Positions 26,435 to 35,060 of a stretch of 53,686 bases of DNA are shown here, piece by piece (position 1 is the stretch's first letter; each line of letters starts with the position of its first letter). A model generated the notes under the pieces. That model searched no databases, had not been told where the DNA came from, and saw nothing but the letters and a program-made list of their open reading frames with translations. The DNA is taken from positions 143,243-196,928 of the forward strand of contig NZ_LNCU01000081.1 of NCBI RefSeq assembly GCF_001542415.1, read 5' to 3'. Source of the stretch: Bradyrhizobium macuxiense (GTDB lineage Bacteria; Pseudomonadota; Alphaproteobacteria; Rhizobiales; Xanthobacteraceae). Position numbers and translations under genes: made by a program.

Positions 26435-27430
26435 CTACACGTTCTTCGCGACGTTCCGCGTGCGCGCGGGGCCGGCGCCGGTCACCGCCGGCTTGATGTT
26501 CCAGAGGCTCCGCACGACGGTGAAGGCGTGGGCGATGGTTGGCTCCTGGCGGCGTGCGCCGAGGCAGGCGAAGCTGAGGTCGCAGGTGAGCTTCACTTTG
26601 TCGACGACCACGAAATTGTGCGGTCGCGCGAGCCGCGGCGCGAGCACGCTGTCGCGCGCGAGGCTGAGGCAGATGCCTGACTCGACGAAGTCGATCATCG
26701 CCTCTTCCTGGTCGGTACAGGCGACGCGCTTCGGCAATGCGCCGAGAGGGCGGAAGATGTCGTCGAGCAGCCGCCGGTGGCCCGAATGCGTCGGTGTCGC
26801 GAGCCAAGGCAGATGGGCAAGCTCGGCCCAGCCCTTGCCCATCACGCGGTCGCTCCAGCCGATCGGTGCGATGACGCGGTAGTCGTAGCAGAGCAGCGGC
26901 GCCAGCTGGAAGCGTCCATCCGCGATTGTGCGCTCGGCGAAATTGTGGTGCGCGATCTGCTCCGCCGGCGTCGCGTCGACATAATAGCCGACGTCGAGCT
27001 CGCCACGGCCGATCTCCGCGAGCACATCGCCGCTGACGCCGTGGCGCAGGAACACCTCGGTGCGCTGCGCCGATGTCGCAAGGCTGCGCACGAAGGGGCC
27101 GATCCGGGTGAATTCGGGATCAAGGATGGTGCCGACGCGCAGCGTGCCGCGCTGGGCCTCCTTCAGCGAGTCCGCCGTCGCCTTGAAGTCGGATGCCGCC
27201 GCCACCGCCTTGTGCGCCAGCGGCAGCAGCGTCGCGCCGGCTTCCGTCAGGGTGAAGCCGCTTGGGGTGCGGTTGAAGAGCTGCAGGCCGGTGCTCTCTT
27301 CCAGCGCCTTCAATTGCAGGCTGACGGCCGGCTGGGTCAGCTTCAGCACCGATGCCGCACGTGACACGGTGCCTTCACGGGCGACCGTGATGAAGCAGCG
27401 CAAGGCCTGGGTACGGGGGAGCTCGCTCAT
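26435..27430 (-). CDS. LysR family transcriptional regulator
   Basis: A 331-residue regulator with an N-terminal winged helix-turn-helix (LRCFITVAREGTVSRAASVL and QPAVSLQLKALEESTGLQLF) and a LysR effector domain. The C-terminal tail past the domain is Arg/Thr-rich. The start at 27430 is taken as the ATG next to the family N-terminus (MSELPRTQALRCF); a longer start at 27451 adds seven residues. No divergent target gene is present, so its regulon is probably elsewhere or includes the VOC gene downstream. Confidence 0.9.
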   Translation of the reverse strand: MSELPRTQALRCFITVAREGTVSRAASVLKLTQPAVSLQLKALEESTGLQLFNRTPSGFTLTEAGATLLPLAHKAVAAASDFKATADSLKEAQRGTLRVGTILDPEFTRIGPFVRSLATSAQRTEVFLRHGVSGDVLAEIGRGELDVGYYVDATPAEQIAHHNFAERTIADGRFQLAPLLCYDYRVIAPIGWSDRVMGKGWAELAHLPWLATPTHSGHRRLLDDIFRPLGALPKRVACTDQEEAMIDFVESGICLSLARDSVLAPRLARPHNFVVVDKVKLTCDLSFACLGARRQEPTIAHAFTVVRSLWNIKPAVTGAGPARTRNVAKNV

Positions 27431-27520
27431 TGTGGCAAGCTTGTACCACATTTCCGGCCACTTATCCGACCGGAACCGTGCGTTAAGGTCTCAGATTGAC
27501 GAAAACGAAACCAGAAGTTG

Positions 27521-28549
27521 TCAGGCCGGCCGCCATGCGATCACGCCTTCGGTGCGGGCGCGAACCTCCGGCGAGGCCAGACAGGTCGCGACCGCCTCAT
27601 AGCCGGGCGCGCCGGGAACCGGGGTGACGCAGGTCGGCAGGCTGTGATTGGCAGGGCACAGGATGATCGCCTCGTCCTCGCCGACCGCATCGAGATCGAG
27701 GATCGCATTGGATCGGGTAAGGAAGAACAGCGGTCGTGCCCCTGGCCCGCGGCGGCGCAGATGCGCCATCAGGGCTTCCTGTGTGGTCGCGTCGAGTCCC
27801 TCTTCCAGCATGTCGATCACCGGGATCGCAGGACGGTCGGCCAGCAGGGCCGCAAGCAGGGCGGTCAACGCCGGCGACTCCACCGCGCCGTCGTTCGCGA
27901 GCGCAGCCAGGCTGGCGTCGAACCTTTCTTTCAGTGCCGGGTCGGCGTCGAGGCGCGCGCGAGCGCCGGCACCGCCGTCCGCCGCGCGGTCCAGCCCCAC
28001 GAATGCGGCATCCGGGAGCGCTTCCGCCAGCCGCTGCGCGAAGCGTGTCTTGCCGCTGCCGAGCGGTCCGACGATGTAGTTCAGAAGCCTGACGTCGCGC
28101 AGCTCGAAGCGCTCTCCGCCCCATGGCCAGGGCAGGTCGAATGCGACGCTGATGGCCGGCCGCGGCCTGACCGCGCCAATGACGTCGCGTGCCGCCGGTG
28201 TCTTGCCGCGGCCGAGGTCGGCGCGCAGCCGGCGGACTCTGGCGATGCTGGTGCCGGACTGGCGGATGCGCTCCTCGAGCGCGGCTTCATGCACGGTTAG
28301 CACGCGGCCGAGGATTTCGGCGTCGCCGTTCAGGATCCGCGCCACCTCGCCGATGCTGAGGCCGAGCGCGCGCAGCTCGACGATCTCGCCGCAGCGGGTC
28401 ATCTCGGCGGGACCATAGGCGCGCCATCCCGCCGGCGTGCGGTGCGGAGCGATCAGGCCGCGTTCCTCGTAGAGGCGCAGGGCCTTCGCCGATATGCCGA
28501 GCTGCCTCGCAGCATCGGACGGGCTCAAAAATCGTGCGGCAGCATTCAT
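27521..28549 (-). CDS. MerR family regulator fused to a P-loop ATPase-like domain
   Basis: A 342-residue protein. Residues 5-75 form a MerR helix-turn-helix (SPSDAARQLGISAKALRLYE and GWRAYGPAEMTRCGEIVELR), followed by a coiled-coil helix to about 115. The rest is not the short effector domain usual in MerR proteins: it has a Walker A motif GPLGSGKT at 161-168 and a Walker B/D-loop-like segment IPVIDMLEEGLDATTQEAL (242-260), as in ABC-type ATPases. The ABC signature is not obvious. The start at 28549 has GAGGTG upstream. It has its own promoter with MerR-type spacing, so it probably autoregulates; the ATPase may sense nucleotide or drive a conformational switch. Confidence 0.8.
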   Translation of the reverse strand: MNAAARFLSPSDAARQLGISAKALRLYEERGLIAPHRTPAGWRAYGPAEMTRCGEIVELRALGLSIGEVARILNGDAEILGRVLTVHEAALEERIRQSGTSIARVRRLRADLGRGKTPAARDVIGAVRPRPAISVAFDLPWPWGGERFELRDVRLLNYIVGPLGSGKTRFAQRLAEALPDAAFVGLDRAADGGAGARARLDADPALKERFDASLAALANDGAVESPALTALLAALLADRPAIPVIDMLEEGLDATTQEALMAHLRRRGPGARPLFFLTRSNAILDLDAVGEDEAIILCPANHSLPTCVTPVPGAPGYEAVATCLASPEVRARTEGVIAWRPA

Positions 28550-28579
28550 CGAATCACCTCGCATCGTCTGACCGCCGTC

Positions 28580-28610
28580 CTTATGGAGGCAGCCGCAGGG
28601 GCAAGGTCAA
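28580..28610 (-). promoter_or_regulatory. MerR-type promoter with 19-base spacer
   Basis: On the minus strand TTGACC (28605-28610) and CATAAG (28580-28585) are separated by exactly 19 bases, the extended spacing characteristic of MerR-activated promoters. It lies about 31 bases upstream of the MerR-ATPase start. The spacer contains CCTTGCCCC, as in some MerR operators, but the dyad is imperfect. Confidence 0.55.
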
Positions 28611-28700
28611 GCGGGCAGGGACGCCGGCCGTGCCTCGGCCGGAAAGTGGATGTATGATCGAACGGTACAGGGCGGGCCACAGGACAGAGGGATCGTCAAA

Positions 28701-28883
28701 ATGCGCACCCTTACCGCTTACCTGATCGGCGTCGTTATCGTTCTCGCCGCACTCAACGCCATTGCATGGCAAGCCGGAGCGCCGCGGCTGCACAGCCTGA
28801 ATGTGTTCTCCGCCGGGTTCGCCCTCGGCGTCCTCGGGACGTATCTGTCGGCCTGGCTGAACGGCTACCGCCGGGTCGCCTGA
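28701..28883 (+). CDS. Small membrane protein of unknown function
   Basis: A 60-residue protein with two hydrophobic stretches (AYLIGVVIVLAALNAIAW and FSAGFALGVLGTYLSAW). The ATG at 28701 has GAGGGA about ten bases upstream; the frame also opens at 28650 but that part looks non-coding. It is divergent from the MerR-ATPase gene, about 90 bases from its promoter. No family recognised. Confidence 0.6.
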   Translation: MRTLTAYLIGVVIVLAALNAIAWQAGAPRLHSLNVFSAGFALGVLGTYLSAWLNGYRRVA

Positions 28884-28963
28884 TCTCGAACCGGGGCGAT
28901 GATTGGGAAGTCGGCGGTGGCGGCGTCATGTCGCGAGAACGCGAGCTGTGTCCCCACCCCCAG

Positions 28964-29077
28964 CTGTCATCGCCCGGCCTCGGCCGGGCGATCCAGTACG
29001 CCGCGGCCCATCGATTCAATCACAACAGCCTCTGGAATACTGGATCACCCGCATGCGCATGCGCGGATGATGACACC
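28964..29077. repeat. Dispersed palindromic repeat (TCATCGCCCGGCC type)
   Basis: CTGTCATCGCCCGGCC...GGCCGGGCGATCCAGTA at the left and TACTGGATCACCCGC...GGATGATGACACC at the right form nested imperfect palindromes. The pattern is typical of intergenic repeats in Bradyrhizobium. It does not encode a protein. Confidence 0.7.
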
Positions 29078-29115
29078 GTGGTTGTTTGGCTGCGGACTGC
29101 AAAACCAACTCCAAA

Positions 29116-29236
29116 GTCGTCCCTGCGAAAGCAGGGACCCATAACCACGAATGGTTATTGTTGATCGACATTGGAATGACGAGTCCTCATACAACATCCG
29201 CCGCGGCTTATGGGTCCCTGCTTTCGCAGGGACGAC
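29116..29236. repeat. Inverted repeat with 26-base perfect arms
   Basis: The 26 bases at 29116-29141 (beginning GTCGTCCCTGCGAAAGCAGG) are the exact reverse complement of 29211-29236. The 69-base centre is not conserved-looking. This is a dispersed repeat of the GTCCCTGC-type, placed directly next to the preceding palindrome and downstream of the DUF2927 gene, where it could stop transcription or stabilise the 3' end. Confidence 0.85.
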
Positions 29237-29284
29237 GGCGGTGTGCGCGGCGAGTTTGTACCGCGATCCCACCGCCAGCTCGCC

Positions 29285-30079
29285 TCACTCCAAATGGTTC
29301 ACCTTCTTCACCCACGCGCGCACGTCGGCGAGCGCGTCGGGCAGCACGGCCTTCACCTCCTGCACGGTCATGCCAGCCTTGATGCGGGGATCGTAGAGCA
29401 GGTTGAGCAGATATTGATCGTAGACGTCGAAAAAGCCCATCGAGACGCTGTCGTTGAACATGGTCCAGGGTACGGTCGCGGTGTCGTTGATGGGGCCGAG
29501 CGATTGCAGCAGCTCCTCATACGCGCAGTCGAGGAAGACGAAATCGCCGTTGTCGACGGTGAGGATCACATCGGAGTGCTCGATCTCGTAGTTATCGTTT
29601 TTGCGGAAGCCGGACAGGCATTGCGGGTCGAGCGAGGTGCGGATCTCCTTGGCGCGCTCGCGGCCGTAGAAGGTTGCGATGGTGTGGTAGAGATCGTGGT
29701 CGCGCACCAGCTTGACCAGCACGTTGGCCGTGCCGTTGTCCTCGGTCATCGCGATATCGAGGTGCTGGACCTTGGCGCGGATGTCGGCGACGACTTTCGC
29801 GAGCTGGGCCTTGCGGTCGGCGCGGCTGCCGTCGGCGAACACGCGCACCGGGCTGTCGTATTTTCTGATGCGATCGACCCGCCCGGCAAGATGATACTCG
29901 GCGCCGAACGCGGTCTTCAGGAAGCCCTCGACGATCTCGGTGTCGGTGAAGACCTTCTTCTCGCTGCGCTGGCGCGAGGTAATTGCCGGAATCTCGGCGG
30001 CGACGGCGGATGTGACCGCGGCATCGACGGCGGCAAGCGCTGCGGCGGCGAGGAGCAGGATCGAGATGTAGTGGCGCAT
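29285..30079 (-). CDS. DUF2927 domain secreted protein
   Basis: A 264-residue protein with a Sec signal peptide (HYISILLLAAAALAAVDAAV). The mature part matches DUF2927: EGFLKTAFGAEYHLAGRVDR, the lone-Cys segment DPQCLSGFRK, LDCAYEELLQSLGPINDTA and LLYDPRIKAGM. The family is a probable periplasmic or envelope protein of unknown function. A longer frame begins at 30133, but the start at 30079 directly precedes the signal. It is convergent with the neighbouring repeat and 93 bases beyond the L,D-transpeptidase gene stop, so both may share a transcript. Confidence 0.8.
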   Translation of the reverse strand: MRHYISILLLAAAALAAVDAAVTSAVAAEIPAITSRQRSEKKVFTDTEIVEGFLKTAFGAEYHLAGRVDRIRKYDSPVRVFADGSRADRKAQLAKVVADIRAKVQHLDIAMTEDNGTANVLVKLVRDHDLYHTIATFYGRERAKEIRTSLDPQCLSGFRKNDNYEIEHSDVILTVDNGDFVFLDCAYEELLQSLGPINDTATVPWTMFNDSVSMGFFDVYDQYLLNLLYDPRIKAGMTVQEVKAVLPDALADVRAWVKKVNHLE

Positions 30080-30172
30080 TCCCGCGACGCTGCCGCAAGA
30101 GACGCGGCAGCGCAAGGCTGGATCAGCCATCATGCCGGATGGCTGCGCCGACGCCGTTCGAGGTCGGCGCGA

Positions 30173-30742
30173 TCAGTTCTTTACCACGACGGTGGTGCCG
30201 ACCGAGACGCGGTCGTAGAGGTCCTTGACGTCGTCATTGGTCATGCGGAAGCAGCCGGACGAAACTGCCTGGCCGATCGTCTCGGGCTCGTTCGAGCCGT
30301 GGATGCGGTACAGCGTCGAGCCGAGATACAGCGCGCGTGCGCCGAGCGGGTTTTCGATGCCGCCGGCCATGTGACGCGGCAGATCGGGACGGCGATGCAG
30401 CATCTGCGAGGGCGGCGTCCACGACGGCCATTCCTTCTTCGCCGAAATGCGGTGCACTCCGCCCCAGCGGAAACCGTCACGGCCGACGCCGATGCCGTAG
30501 CGCAGCGCCTGGCCGCCGGGCAGCACCAGATAGAGCCGGCGCTCGGCGGTGTTCACGACGATAGTGCCGGGTGCATAGTTGGTTGGGTAGTAGACCGTGG
30601 TCCGCGGGATCGGGCTTGCGCCGCTGCCGAAGAAGCTCGGGCCGAAGCCCATGAAGTCGCGGGTGTCGCTGCTTTCGGCCAGCGCCTGGCTGGCGCCGGC
30701 CAGCATCGTGAGCGCAGCAAAGATCAGAGCAATCGGGCGCAT
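30173..30742 (-). CDS. L,D-transpeptidase (YkuD domain)
   Basis: A 189-residue periplasmic enzyme with a signal peptide ending near ALAES. The YkuD domain carries the catalytic signature HGSNEPETIGQAVSSGCFRM, with His148 and the nucleophile Cys164. Such enzymes cross-link peptidoglycan (3-3 bonds) or attach proteins to it and resist most beta-lactams. The start at 30742 is the ATG at the signal; the ATG at 30757 adds five residues. Followed by the DUF2927 gene on the same strand. Confidence 0.92.
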   Translation of the reverse strand: MRPIALIFAALTMLAGASQALAESSDTRDFMGFGPSFFGSGASPIPRTTVYYPTNYAPGTIVVNTAERRLYLVLPGGQALRYGIGVGRDGFRWGGVHRISAKKEWPSWTPPSQMLHRRPDLPRHMAGGIENPLGARALYLGSTLYRIHGSNEPETIGQAVSSGCFRMTNDDVKDLYDRVSVGTTVVVKN

Positions 30743-30967
30743 CGTCGTGATCTCCAAGGACGCATCAAATATGTATCGAGACAGGCCACAATCTCAGGTG
30801 TTTCGCAACAGACGATGCCGTGAGATGACAAGTTTCGAACAACACGGTTTAAAAAGGCAACACACTGCACGTGATACCAGCATTGTCCCGCTAAACCTTT
30901 GACGAAACGGGTGAACAGTGGTTGATCTTGACCAGAGCTCGAGAACATCTCTGACGGGAGTGAGACC

Positions 30968-32515
30968 ATGAATGGTGCGGAAAGCCTGGTGCGGACATTG
31001 GTCGCAGGCGGCGTGGACGTCTGCTTTACCAACCCGGGCACGTCGGAGATGCATTTCGTCGCGGCGCTGGACAAGGTCCCGGGCATGCGCTGCGTGCTCG
31101 GCCTGTTCGAGGGCATCGTGACCGGTGCGGCCGACGGCTACTTCCGCATGAAGGGCACGCCGGCCTCGACGCTGTTGCATCTCGGGCCCGGCCTCGCCAA
31201 CGGGCTTGCCAATCTGCACAACGCCAAGAAGGCCCATTCCGGCATCGTCAACATCGTCGGCCAGCATGCGACCTATCACATCGGTTACAATGCGCCGCTG
31301 ACGTCTGACATCGAGGGACTGGCGCGGCCGATGTCGTCATGGGTACGGACCTCGCCGGATGCGAAGTCGGTGGCCGTCGACGGTGCCGCCGCGATCGCCG
31401 CCGCCAAGAGCGCGCCGCCGCAGATCGCGACGCTGATCCTGCCCGCCGACACCGCATGGAACGAGGCCGACGGAATTGCCGAAGTGCCGGCGGAGAAGCA
31501 GCGCCCGGGCTATTCGCCGCAGGCGGTGGATACCGCGGCGAAGATCCTGCACGGCGATGCGGCGCACACGCTGCTGCTGATCACCGGCAGCGCGCTCTCG
31601 GAGCAGGGGCTGGTGCTGGCCGAGCGGATCGCCGGCAAGACCGGCTGCACCGGGATGGGCCAGACCTTCCACCCGCGCATGGCGCGCGGTCGTGGACGGT
31701 TCTCGATCAACCGCATTCCCTATGTGATCGAGCAGGCGCTGCCGATCCTGGAAAAGTTCCGGCACATCGTGCTGGTCGAGGCCAACGACCCCGTGGCGTT
31801 CTTCGCCTATCCGAACAAGCCGAGCCTGTTGAAGCCGGAAGGCTGCGACGTGCATCGCATGACTGCGTGGGGCGAGAATTCGGTCGCGGCGCTCGAGGCG
31901 CTTGCCGGCGCGCTTCATGCCTCGGCGAAGGACGTCAAGCCGCAGCAGCTGCAAGAACTGGTCAAGCCGACCGGCGCACTCAACTTCACCACGATCGCGC
32001 AGGCGATCGCCTGCGCGATCCCCGAGAACGCCATCATGGTGGATGAATCAGTCACCACCGGTCGCGGCTTCTTTCCGCCGACGGCGGCCGCGGCACCGCA
32101 CGACTGGCTGCAGAACATGGGCGGCTCGATTGGCTTCTCGACGCCGGTCGCGACCGGTGCTGCGATCGCCTGCCCGGACCGCAAGGTGATCTGCATGGTC
32201 GGCGACGGCAGTGCGATGTACACGATCCAGTCGCTGTGGACGCAGGCGCGCGAAGGGCTCAACGTCGTCACCATCGTGTTCGCCAACCGCATCTACCAGA
32301 TCCTGCGCGGCGAATTCGACAATGTCGGCGCCGGCGAGCCGGGGCAGCGGGCGCAGGACATGCTGAAGATCGACCGGCCGACGCTCGATTTCGTCGCGCT
32401 CGCCAAGGGCATGGGCGTACCCGGCCGCGCGGTGACCAATGCGGACGAGTTCAACAAGGCGCTGGCGGAAGCCGTCGCCGAGCCGGGCCCGCGGCTGATC
32501 GAAGTGCAAATGTAG
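30968..32515 (+). CDS. Acetolactate synthase large subunit-like TPP enzyme
   Basis: A 515-residue TPP-dependent enzyme of the acetolactate synthase/benzoylformate decarboxylase type. The cofactor-activating Glu48 is in LGLFEGIVTGAADGYFRM, and the TPP/Mg motif begins VGDGSAMYTIQSLW and ends at the Asn in FANRIYQILRGEF. The shorter length and the CFTNPGTSEMHFVAAL start set it apart from biosynthetic IlvB (about 570-590), and no IlvN regulatory subunit follows. It likely acts as a 2-oxo acid carboligase or decarboxylase. AGGA-like GACGGGAG precedes the start. Confidence 0.9.
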   Translation: MNGAESLVRTLVAGGVDVCFTNPGTSEMHFVAALDKVPGMRCVLGLFEGIVTGAADGYFRMKGTPASTLLHLGPGLANGLANLHNAKKAHSGIVNIVGQHATYHIGYNAPLTSDIEGLARPMSSWVRTSPDAKSVAVDGAAAIAAAKSAPPQIATLILPADTAWNEADGIAEVPAEKQRPGYSPQAVDTAAKILHGDAAHTLLLITGSALSEQGLVLAERIAGKTGCTGMGQTFHPRMARGRGRFSINRIPYVIEQALPILEKFRHIVLVEANDPVAFFAYPNKPSLLKPEGCDVHRMTAWGENSVAALEALAGALHASAKDVKPQQLQELVKPTGALNFTTIAQAIACAIPENAIMVDESVTTGRGFFPPTAAAAPHDWLQNMGGSIGFSTPVATGAAIACPDRKVICMVGDGSAMYTIQSLWTQAREGLNVVTIVFANRIYQILRGEFDNVGAGEPGQRAQDMLKIDRPTLDFVALAKGMGVPGRAVTNADEFNKALAEAVAEPGPRLIEVQM

Positions 32516-32566
32516 CGCGCACGTTCCCACCGGCCGCGGCGGCGGCCCCTTTCAGTCGGAGGCCTG

Positions 32567-33103
32567 ATGCAGACCGCGCTGAACAAGGTGATCACCGCCC
32601 TGCAGGACTTCTATGCGCAGGAGAGCTTCCTGCTGGAGCGTGATCTCGGCGAGCGGACACTCACTCACCGGCTGGCGGTCTATGTCGAGAGGCAGTTCGC
32701 CGGCTGGCAGGTCGATTGCAATTACGACCGGCTCGGCGAACGCACGCTGAAGCTGCCGCGCGGCTCGACGGTTTCGTCCGACGATCATCTCGGCAAGTCG
32801 ATCTATCCCGACATCGTCGTGCATCAGCGCGACATTCCCAACAATTTGCTCGCCATCGAGTTGCGCAAGGACAGCAATCACCAGCCGATCGAGCACGATC
32901 AGCACAAGCTGCAGGGGTTGACCGATCCGCATGTCTGGTTCGCCTACGAGATCGGCGTGCTGGTGACGCTCGCGCGAAACGGGGTGAGCTTCTCGGAAGT
33001 CTATGTTGGCGGCGGAATCGAGCGCGTGACGTCGCTGTGGTTCGCCGAAAGGTTGCGCGCGAGCGGGCTGAAGGAGACGCGCGACGACGGTGCGCAGCAT
33101 TAA
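32567..33103 (+). CDS. Hypothetical protein, possible PD-(D/E)XK nuclease-like fold
   Basis: A 178-residue protein with a GGAGG site eight bases ahead of its ATG, 51 bases after the TPP enzyme. The core SIYPDIVVHQRDIPNNLLAI followed by ELRKDSN fits the beta-hairpin layout of PD-(D/E)XK proteins: PD at 81-82 and Glu98, with R100/K101 in place of the canonical Lys two positions after the Glu. It has no partner methylase or recognition subunit. It may be an inactive or non-nuclease member. The assignment is by motif only. Confidence 0.55.
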   Translation: MQTALNKVITALQDFYAQESFLLERDLGERTLTHRLAVYVERQFAGWQVDCNYDRLGERTLKLPRGSTVSSDDHLGKSIYPDIVVHQRDIPNNLLAIELRKDSNHQPIEHDQHKLQGLTDPHVWFAYEIGVLVTLARNGVSFSEVYVGGGIERVTSLWFAERLRASGLKETRDDGAQH

Positions 33104-33343
33104 GCCTGTCGCGGAATCATCGGCGACGCTTGTGCGTGATAGCCCGTTTGGATCATGCGCCGCCTGCATCATCGCGCCACAAGTGAGGTGCGGCAGGTGG
33201 AGCAATTACAGGAGTTGGTGGTCAATTTTCAGTACGATCCGATGGTGGTGCCCATCACCGGCTTCGCTTCGCTTCCCCCTCCGCACCCTGAATTCACCGG
33301 CGGTGACGGCCGATCTGATCGCAACGTCACTGGCTGAAACAGC

Positions 33344-33370
33344 GAAAGGCCGCCCCCCGGGCGGCCTTTC
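33344..33370. terminator. Rho-independent terminator-like hairpin
   Basis: GAAAGGCCGCCC and GGGCGGCCTTTC form a perfect GC-rich stem with A/T-rich ends, so it can act from either side. It lies between the 178-residue protein gene and the small secreted protein gene on the minus strand (stop at 33400). Confidence 0.75.
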
Positions 33371-33399
33371 CCATGCGCATGGTGCGCGATTGTTTCCCA

Positions 33400-33615
33400 C
33401 TATTGCTTGGTCGCATCGTCGCCCGTCTTGGCGCTCGACTTCTTGGCGGTCTTCTTCGCCTTCTTCTTCTTCGGCGCCATCTTGGTGGCCTCGCCCTTGG
33501 TCGCGGTATCGGCGCTTTGCGCTGCCGGCGCGGGGGTCCCGCCGGTCGTGCCCTGCGCGAATGCGGTGGACGACAGGAAGGCGAGGGCGGTGGCGGCGAG
33601 GATGAGTGTTCGCAT
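33400..33615 (-). CDS. Small secreted lysine-rich protein
   Basis: A 71-residue protein with a signal peptide (TLILAATALAFLSSTAFAQG) and a short mature tail, Ala/Thr-rich then strongly basic (KMAPKKKKAKKTAKKSSAKT). GGGAGAA lies upstream of the ATG at 33615. It is followed by a strong hairpin. Proteins of this type occur in Bradyrhizobium; the function is unknown. The basic tail may bind nucleic acids, lipopolysaccharide or heme, but that is speculation. Confidence 0.75.
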   Translation of the reverse strand: MRTLILAATALAFLSSTAFAQGTTGGTPAPAAQSADTATKGEATKMAPKKKKAKKTAKKSSAKTGDDATKQ

Positions 33616-33804
33616 CGGATAGTTCTCCCAGTTGCTGTTTGCCGTTTCCGGCGGGCCTCAACGGGACGGATTGTCGCAGGGTTCCGCTACACAGATCAGT
33701 TGTCTGTGAGCGCCGCGTGATCAGCGCGGCCTGCGCCCGCCGGGCGGAACCGGGAACCTGCCTCCGCGTTATGCTGATGGGCAGGATTTCCGAGGAGAGG
33801 CGCC

Positions 33805-33945
33805 ATGCGTTGGCGATCAATGACGGAAACGACCGATGCGGTGCTCGACACCGCTCCCGAGAACGCCTTCTACGCGGCCGGCTGGACCATCAGCGGCGTG
33901 GCAACCCTCGCCACCATCATCGCGGTCTGGATGTTCGGGATCTGA
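33805..33945 (+). CDS. 46-residue single-helix membrane microprotein
   Basis: ATG at 33805 with a strong ribosome site (CGAGGAGAGG) 7 bases upstream; stop at 33943-33945. The product has an acidic N-terminal half (TETTDAVLDTAPENAF) and one hydrophobic helix (WTISGVATLATIIAVWMFGI). Function is unknown; it stands alone. Confidence 0.6.
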   Translation: MRWRSMTETTDAVLDTAPENAFYAAGWTISGVATLATIIAVWMFGI

Positions 33946-34061
33946 GGGGCAGCCATATCGGCGGCATCCGCCGGCCTCCGCTGGCGAGCAACTGGGCCGC
34001 TGCGCCGATCACCAGTGCCGCCGTCGGCGCGAATAGACGGCGCAAATGGCGCGATCGAAAT

Positions 34062-34433
34062 TCACTTCCGCAAGATAGCGAGCGCTTCGCGATAGAGCTG
34101 CGAGAAGCAGACCAGCAGCGCGCTCGACAGCAGGAAGGTCGAGATGCTGTCGTAATCGGCAGCCGTGGGCCAGGCGAACTCGAAGCAGGGCGGCATGAAG
34201 ACCCACCACACGATCGGGACCGTGATGATGGTTGCGAAGGCGCCGGCGGGCGCGCCGCCCAGCAGACCCGCGATCAGGATCGCAGGCACGAAGCCCGCGA
34301 AATAGAGCTGCAGGCCGAAGGTCGCAAGCGCCTCCTGCATCGCGGTCGCCAGCACCACCGCCAGCAGGGCGGCGGCGAATGTGGACAGCGACCATGGTCG
34401 CAGCCTCAAGATGTAGTCGTTGCTCTTGCGCAT
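34062..34433 (-). CDS. DUF4118-type membrane protein
   Basis: A 123-residue protein with four hydrophobic segments resembling the DUF4118 membrane module found in KdpD-like histidine kinases (LYFAGFVPAILIAGLLGGAP, AGAFATIITVPIVWWVF). Here the module stands alone, with no kinase attached. The ATG at 34433 has GGGGGA upstream; the longer frame to 34565 has no ribosome site. Possibly a detached sensor membrane domain. Confidence 0.7.
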   Translation of the reverse strand: MRKSNDYILRLRPWSLSTFAAALLAVVLATAMQEALATFGLQLYFAGFVPAILIAGLLGGAPAGAFATIITVPIVWWVFMPPCFEFAWPTAADYDSISTFLLSSALLVCFSQLYREALAILRK

Positions 34434-34624
34434 CGAGTTCCCCCGCCCCCGCGAGGTGCGGGAAGGTAGCGGAGGAGGACAGCAAATAAAAGTCCGTAGG
34501 ATTCCGTGGTCGGCGTTCCCGTCCGCGCCGGTGCGATCTCCACGAAAGCGAACCGCAATGGTCAAGCCCCTGCCGCATTGTCGCGCTTACTGCACTGCGG
34601 CAGGGTGCTTGCGGGGACAACACA

Positions 34625-34984
34625 ATGCTCGGACTTGTGATCATTTTCATCGCGCTCGGCATCGGCTTCGGTTCGGGATACGCGCTCCGAGAGATGAAGT
34701 CCCGCCGTCGCCGCCGGGCTGCGCGTGGAGACGTTCCGGTGGTCAAACCGCAGCGGCCGGCGATCCCGGTTGCCGGTGCCGGACGAGACGACGTCATCAA
34801 TCTCGAAGGGCTTCTGGTCGCGGCCAATGACGACTTCTCCGGCCGTCGCCAGGCGTCACGCGACGCGCGGCAGGTCGATCCTCGTCGTCAGCCTGATGAA
34901 TTCGACGGGGCCGTGCGCGACCTGCTCGGCGAACTCAACCGGCGTCCCTCCGCACAAGCTCCCCGCCCCGTGCAGCAGCAGTGA
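34625..34984 (+). CDS. Small membrane-anchored hypothetical protein
   Basis: A 119-residue protein with one N-terminal transmembrane helix (LGLVIIFIALGIGFGSGYAL) followed by a basic patch (KSRRRRRAARG) and a polar, proline-rich cytosolic tail ending PSAQAPRPVQQQ. The middle INLEGLLVAANDDF is the only conserved-looking part. No family recognised. Confidence 0.55.
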   Translation: MLGLVIIFIALGIGFGSGYALREMKSRRRRRAARGDVPVVKPQRPAIPVAGAGRDDVINLEGLLVAANDDFSGRRQASRDARQVDPRRQPDEFDGAVRDLLGELNRRPSAQAPRPVQQQ

Positions 34985-35060
34985 GCCGAAGGCCGGACGG
35001 CTCGGTGGTCAGCGTGTGGCGCTTGGCGCAGTAAACCGAGAATTATCGGTAGATAGTATC

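Noticed and set aside
28964..29236. CRISPR-like or IS end structures
   Set aside because: Only inverted palindromes of two different types; no regular direct repeats with spacers and no transposase frame.
33155..33337. 60-codon frame after the PD-(D/E)XK-like gene
   Set aside because: The middle is protein-like, but there is no ribosome site or known family; too weak to call.
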